NCBI GenBank assembly: GCA_003224135.1
Contig: QHYO01000322.1
Span: forward strand, 1 to 9,219
Reading direction: 5' to 3'
DNA from: Acidobacteriota bacterium
GTDB lineage: Bacteria; Acidobacteriota; Terriglobia; Acidiferrales; UBA7541
Length of the DNA: 9,219 bases
How positions within the stretch are numbered: position 1 is the stretch's first letter; each line of letters opens with the position of its first letter. The translations under genes and the position numbers were made by a program. Under the pieces are notes generated by a model that was not told the origin of the DNA, made no database searches, and was given only the letters and a program-made list of their open reading frames with translations. Positions 5,214-9,219 of this stretch are shown one piece after another.

Positions 5214-7010
5214 TTGAAATCATTTATTGAATCGCGCCAACTCCGTGGTGTAGCCGGATGTCATTCCTGGCGTTGGTTGTGCCGCGTCACAGCTGCCTCA
5301 GGAATGGCAGCGCTGCTGATACAACCTGCGGGCATCGCCGCGGACACCCCGGTCGACAACGCTACAGATTCCGTAATGAAAGTGATGCAGAGCGAACTGA
5401 AACGCGCCACCGCGGACCTGGCGAAGAGCGACCCGGCGCCCTACTACATCAGCTATACGGTGTACGACCAGACCGCGATTGTGCTGGCGGGAGCGTACGG
5501 ATCTCTGATTACCAACACCGGTGTACACCGCCGTCAGGCTGACGTGACGATGCGTGTCGGTTCGCCTGCACTGGACAATACGCACGGACAGAGCCGTAGC
5601 AGCGGAATGATTTCAGGAAGCATTCCTTTCGGAACGGATCCAGACGCGATTGCGCGCGTTTTGTGGGAACTGACCGATCGCGGCTACAAGCGAGCCTCTC
5701 CGGCCTTCTTGAACGTCAAAACCAATACTGCGGTGCGCGCCGAAGAAGAAGACAAGTCGCCTGATTTTTCAAAAGAGTCCGCGGTCACTCACACCGGAGA
5801 AGAAATCAAACTTCCCGATCTCGACCGACCAAATTGGGAAGCCGAGATTCGCAGGATTTCCGGAACATTTCGGAAATATCCTGAAGTGTACTTCGCCACG
5901 GTCGTGTTGCAAGTACAGAACGCAAAAGAGCGCAAAGTGACCAGCGAAGGTACCGCCGTCATTACTCCCAGCGCCTCCACTCGGCTGGTGATGGAAGCAC
6001 AAACCCGTGCCGACGACGGCATGGACCTGCTGCGCGTTGAAACTTTCCAGGCTCCGTCCGCAAAAGAATTACCGGACGAAAAGGAATTGACCGCAAAAGC
6101 CGAAAAGATGGCCGCCGACCTCGACGCGCTGCGGAAAGCTCCGGTCGCGGAGCCTTACGCGGGACCGGCTTTGCTCAGTGGACGCGCGGCCGCGGTCTTT
6201 TTCCACGAAGTGCTCGGTCACCGGTTGGAGGGTCACCGCCAGCGGGACGAAGATGAAGGACAGACTTTTACAAAAAAAGTCGGGCAGGAAGTCTTGCCGA
6301 AGTTTCTGAGCATCGTCGACGATCCCACCAAACGCGAAATGGCGGGAATGAAGTTGGCAGGCACATACGAATTTGACAACGAAGGAGTGCCGGCGCAGCG
6401 TACGGAGCTGATCACTCACGGCGTATTGAAGGGCTTTCTCACTTCGCGTATGCCGATTAAGGGCTTCGAACATTCTAACGGCCATGGGCGCAATCAACCC
6501 GGACTGATGCCCACCGGGCGGCAAGGAAATTTGATCGTAAGTTCGTCGCAAAGCGTTCCTGAAAAAGACCTGCGCCAGAAATTAATCGACGAAGTGAAAA
6601 AACAGGGCAAACCTTATGGACTTTATTTCGACGACATTCAAGGCGGATTTACGCTCACCACGCGGTCTCTTCCGCAGGCGTTTCAGGTTCTGCCGGTGAT
6701 TGTTTATAAAGTATATGCGGACGGACGGCCCGATGAACTCGTCCGCGGCGTGGATATTGTAGGAACTCCGCTCGCCGCGCTGACGCGCATCATTACTACG
6801 GGCGACGAACAGCACGTATTTAATGGCGTCTGCGGAGCAGAAAGCGGCAGCGTCCCGGTTTCGGCGGTCGCGCCGGCCATGCTTTTTTCTGAAATGGAAG
6901 TGCAAAAACGTGCGCACGAACACGATCGCCCCCCAATCCTTCCTCCACCGGGATTTGAGAACTCACAACTCAAACAGAACGTGCAACCGCAGGCGGAGGT
7001 GAAGCCATGA
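5214..7010 (+). CDS. Exported TldD-like metallopeptidase (TldD/PmbA, peptidase U62 superfamily), catalytic member
   Basis: A 598-residue TldD-superfamily protein. The metalloprotease motif HEVLGH is at residues 331-336 (H331, E332, H336), in the setting FFHEVLGHRLEGH typical of TldD. A distal conserved cysteine, C540 in NGVCGAESGSVPVS, corresponds to the third metal ligand of TldD. The N-terminal domain (about 50-310) is longer than in E. coli TldD (about 480 in all). The first 43 residues look like a signal peptide: a long basic n-region, a hydrophobic core (VTAASGMAALLIQPAGIAA) and a cleavage site before D44. This predicts export, unlike cytosolic E. coli TldD. The start is TTG at 5214, supported by GGAG 7 nt upstream; no ATG precedes the hydrophobic core. 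The gene overlaps its paralogue by 4 nt (ATGA). A secreted peptide-degrading or maturing role with that partner is inferred; the substrate is unknown. Confidence 0.9.
   Translation: MKSFIESRQLRGVAGCHSWRWLCRVTAASGMAALLIQPAGIAADTPVDNATDSVMKVMQSELKRATADLAKSDPAPYYISYTVYDQTAIVLAGAYGSLITNTGVHRRQADVTMRVGSPALDNTHGQSRSSGMISGSIPFGTDPDAIARVLWELTDRGYKRASPAFLNVKTNTAVRAEEEDKSPDFSKESAVTHTGEEIKLPDLDRPNWEAEIRRISGTFRKYPEVYFATVVLQVQNAKERKVTSEGTAVITPSASTRLVMEAQTRADDGMDLLRVETFQAPSAKELPDEKELTAKAEKMAADLDALRKAPVAEPYAGPALLSGRAAAVFFHEVLGHRLEGHRQRDEDEGQTFTKKVGQEVLPKFLSIVDDPTKREMAGMKLAGTYEFDNEGVPAQRTELITHGVLKGFLTSRMPIKGFEHSNGHGRNQPGLMPTGRQGNLIVSSSQSVPEKDLRQKLIDEVKKQGKPYGLYFDDIQGGFTLTTRSLPQAFQVLPVIVYKVYADGRPDELVRGVDIVGTPLAALTRIITTGDEQHVFNGVCGAESGSVPVSAVAPAMLFSEMEVQKRAHEHDRPPILPPPGFENSQLKQNVQPQAEVKP
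6992..6997 (+). promoter_or_regulatory. Strong ribosome binding site at the TldD/TldE-like junction
   Basis: GGAGGT lies within GGCGGAGGTGAAGCC just before the ATG at 7007, inside the last codons of the upstream gene, at near-ideal spacing. With the ATGA stop/start overlap it indicates efficient coupled production of the two proteins, as expected for subunits of one complex. The exact coordinates may be off by a base or two. Confidence 0.55.
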
Positions 7011-8686
7011 AAAACTCTCGACCCACGCTGCTCGCAATCCTTGCCGTTATTTTCCTGACCTGCGTTAAGCCCGCGACTGCCTCTCCGGACGGTGCGAACG
7101 GTGGCGATGCGATGCTCGCCGCCAAAGTCGCCGCAAAAGGCGACCCCATTCTCGATGCCCTACTCGCGGAAATGGAACGCTCCAAGGCGCAATTGAAAAT
7201 GGATCAGCTGCGGGCGCCGTACTATCTCGAATACCGCGTGAGCGATGTGGAAGATTTCGTTACGGAAGCCGCCTTCGGCGCTACGCGCGAGGATCAGAAA
7301 GTCCACGTGCGCCTGCTCCGCGTGGTGGTGCGGCTCGGCGATTACAAACAGGACAGCTATTTCGGGCAAGGGGTCGGCGGCAATGCCCTTCTTCCACTCG
7401 ACAATGATCCGATTGCCCTGCGTCACCAGATTTGGCTCGCGACCGACGAAGCATACAAATCCGCAGGCGAAGCACTCACGCAGAAGCAATCGATCCTGAA
7501 ACAGTTCTCCGCGGAAGACCATCCTGTGGACGACTTCGCGAAAGCAACTCCCGTACAACTGGTTGAGCCAACCTTGTCGCTGAAGGTGGACGGTGACGAT
7601 TGGAAGAAAACACTAGAATCAGTGACCGACCTTTACCGTCAATATCCGGAAATTCAGTCCGTTTCGGCTTCCGCGCGCTTCACCGTCATTAATGACTATA
7701 TGTTGAACACGGAAGGCACCGTAACTCGCAATGGCAAATCGGTCTACACCATACAAGTGAATGCGGCAACGCAAGCGCCCGACGGGATGCGCCTGGGACG
7801 CACCCCGGCGTGGACTGTCGCTAAGCTCAGCGAATTGCCGACCAGAGAAAAATTGCTGCACGATACCAAGCAAGCTCTCGAAACCCTGAAAGCGCTGCGT
7901 CAAGCTCCAATTGTGGAAGAGGAGTATCGAGGGCCGGTTCTTTTTTCGCCGGACGCTGCCGACGATGTTGTCGCCTCGCTGATCGGAAACAATGTGCTGG
8001 GACGCAAACCGCAGCTCGGCGCGCCGAACCGCACGACGGGAACGTTTGCTACAAGCTACAAGTCGCGAGTGCTGCCACCCTTTTTGGACGTGGTCGATGA
8101 CCCGACGCTAAAGGAATTTCAGGGTAAGAGCCTCACAGGTTCGTATGAAGTGGACAGCGAAGGAGTGAAGGCGCGGGAAGTCGACATCATCCAAAAAGGC
8201 GTCCTGACAAATTATCTTTTGGGACGGCAGCCAATTCGCGATTTTCCGGAATCGAATGGACACGGACGCGCCGCGCCCGCGGCCCCTCCGATGCCGAGTC
8301 TCGGCGTGCTCCTGGTTAAGAGCTCGGAAGCGCTGACACCGGACGCTCTGAAAAAACGTGTTGCGGAGCTCGTCAAGGAGCAAGGCAAACCGTTCGGGTA
8401 CCGCGTCGAGACCATGGCTGGACCGGCGCCCAGGCTGCTGTATCGCGTTTATGCAAAAGACGGACACGAAGAATTGGTGCGTGGTGCCGTGTTCAGCGAA
8501 CTCGACGTGCGCGCATTGCGCAGCGATTTGAGCGCTGCGGGAAACGATCCATTGGTCAGCAACCGCACGGGCGGAATCCCTTCAACGGTGATTGCTCCTT
8601 CCCTGCTCTTCGATGAACTGCAAGTGAAGCGCGCGGACACAAGCAAAGATAAGTTGCCGGAGTATCCAGCTCCGCCGATTAACTAG
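7007..8686 (+). CDS. Exported TldE/PmbA-like protein, non-catalytic paralogue of the upstream TldD-like protein
   Basis: A 559-residue protein starting with a clear signal peptide (MKNSRPTLLAILAVIFLTC, cleavage near ATA-S at 25-26). It aligns along its length with the upstream protein: APYYLEYRVSD with PAPYYISYTVYD, PPFLDVVDDPT with PKFLSIVDDPT, GSYEVDSEGV with GTYEFDNEGV, PESNGHGR with EHSNGHGR, KEQGKPFGY with KKQGKPYGL, and IAPSLLFDELQV with VAPAMLFSEMEV. The catalytic positions are lost: H331, E332 and H336 become A323, S324 and N328, and C540 falls at V517. E. coli TldE (PmbA) likewise lacks the metal site but is needed for TldD activity, so this is probably the partner subunit of an exported heterodimer. 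The ATG overlaps the upstream stop and has a strong GGAGGT. It could instead be an independent binding protein. Confidence 0.87.
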   Translation: MKNSRPTLLAILAVIFLTCVKPATASPDGANGGDAMLAAKVAAKGDPILDALLAEMERSKAQLKMDQLRAPYYLEYRVSDVEDFVTEAAFGATREDQKVHVRLLRVVVRLGDYKQDSYFGQGVGGNALLPLDNDPIALRHQIWLATDEAYKSAGEALTQKQSILKQFSAEDHPVDDFAKATPVQLVEPTLSLKVDGDDWKKTLESVTDLYRQYPEIQSVSASARFTVINDYMLNTEGTVTRNGKSVYTIQVNAATQAPDGMRLGRTPAWTVAKLSELPTREKLLHDTKQALETLKALRQAPIVEEEYRGPVLFSPDAADDVVASLIGNNVLGRKPQLGAPNRTTGTFATSYKSRVLPPFLDVVDDPTLKEFQGKSLTGSYEVDSEGVKAREVDIIQKGVLTNYLLGRQPIRDFPESNGHGRAAPAAPPMPSLGVLLVKSSEALTPDALKKRVAELVKEQGKPFGYRVETMAGPAPRLLYRVYAKDGHEELVRGAVFSELDVRALRSDLSAAGNDPLVSNRTGGIPSTVIAPSLLFDELQVKRADTSKDKLPEYPAPPIN

Positions 8687-8695
8687 AAACGTTCC

Positions 8696-9219
8696 ATGAA
8701 CTTTCGCGAACGACTCGAATGGCTTTTCCGCATGGTGCTGCTGGTATTCATTCTGGAATCCGCAGCATTGTTGAGCGCGATCACCGCGATGCGAATTGAC
8801 ATCCACGGGCGCGAAGTCCGCATGCCGAATCTTGTCGGCAAAAACGTCGCAGACGCGAACAGCGAATTGCGTTCGCGCGGCCTGGTGCTGCGCGTTGCAG
8901 ACCGCGTTTACAGCGAACAAACCATCAACACCGTTGTGCGGCAAACGCCGTCACCTGGCTTGCTGATGAAAGTCTCACAACAAGCGCACGTGGTGTTGAG
9001 CTTGGGGCAACGGCAATTGCAGATTCCGTCGCTCGAGGGCAATTCGCTACGTGTTTCGCGAATTGAATTGCTGCGCGCCGGATTGCAAGTCGGCGAAGTT
9101 TCGACGCTCACGCTGCCCGACGTCACTGCCGACACCGTGGTGCTGCAGAATCCGAAGCCGGGAGCGGGAGGCGCGTCGCCGCGTGTGGATGTGCTGGTAT
9201 CGCAAGGGTCACGCGAAGA
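8696..9219 (+). CDS. Membrane-anchored PASTA-domain protein (3' end beyond window)
   Basis: The ATG at 8696, 9 nt after the TldE-like stop, opens a frame running off the right edge (174 codons seen). A short basic N-terminus (MNFRERLEWLFR) precedes one membrane segment (about residues 13-31, MVLLVFILESAALLSAI), giving an anchor with an extracytoplasmic C-terminal part. Two PASTA domains follow: about 42-104 (RMPNLVGKNVADANSELRSR with VVRQTPSPG) and about 108-171 (QIPSLEGNSLRVSRIELLRA with VVLQNPKPG). PASTA domains bind peptidoglycan or muropeptides and usually form the outer part of PknB-type kinases or penicillin-binding proteins. No kinase domain precedes these. Another PASTA domain could follow outside the window. 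No strong ribosome site is seen, so coupling to the upstream gene is likely. The role is probably cell-wall sensing or binding. Confidence 0.88.
   Translation, partial: MNFRERLEWLFRMVLLVFILESAALLSAITAMRIDIHGREVRMPNLVGKNVADANSELRSRGLVLRVADRVYSEQTINTVVRQTPSPGLLMKVSQQAHVVLSLGQRQLQIPSLEGNSLRVSRIELLRAGLQVGEVSTLTLPDVTADTVVLQNPKPGAGGASPRVDVLVSQGSRE

Noticed and set aside
6069..6551. Minus-strand open frame of 160 codons inside the TldD-like gene
   Set aside because: It lies fully antisense to a gene with catalytic motifs and shows no recognisable features.
1..9219. tRNA, rRNA, CRISPR array, insertion sequence or phage genes
   Set aside because: I looked for these on both strands by eye and saw no cloverleaf, regular repeat array, transposase motif or terminal inverted repeats.

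Overview
The window looks like a piece of a chromosome from a Gram-negative-type bacterium with moderately high GC. An acidobacterium (Terriglobia-like) is the most likely source, but this is inferred from gene content and neighbourhood, not from a marker search. The clues are a kinase-less membrane-anchored PASTA protein a short way downstream of def-fmt, a tandem pair of large exported TldD/TldE-type proteins, and an MlaE/MlaF lipid transporter. No rRNA, tRNA, CRISPR array, insertion sequence or phage gene was seen.

Left part (1-2246), all on the minus strand. Reading leftwards: a Sel1-repeat secreted protein broken by a one-base frameshift (2246-1639); a 64-residue Cys/His-rich small protein resembling a zinc finger (1433-1239); an MlaE-type ABC permease (1003-161); and the first 51 codons of its ATPase partner (154-1), cut by the window edge. 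The stretches between these genes (155-160, 1004-1238, 1434-1638) hold at most a weak promoter, small hairpins and one coding-like fragment.

Centre (2415-5135), plus strand. A tight, overlapping housekeeping cluster: aroC (chorismate synthase), def (peptide deformylase) and fmt (Met-tRNA formyltransferase). aroC overlaps def by 26 nt and def overlaps fmt by 7 nt, so translational coupling is likely. The divergent gap at 2247-2414 is the natural place for promoters in both directions.

Right part (5214-9219), plus strand. Two large paralogous proteins of the TldD/PmbA (peptidase U62) superfamily are joined by an ATGA overlap. The first keeps the metalloprotease residues (HEVLGH plus a distal Cys) and the second has lost all of them. 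This copies the active/inactive pairing of E. coli TldD/TldE, but both proteins here carry export signals, which would place the pair outside the cytoplasm. Nine bases later starts a membrane-anchored protein with two PASTA domains, cut by the right edge. The most interesting element is the exported TldD/TldE-like pair, set between the def-fmt translation cluster and a PASTA cell-envelope protein.
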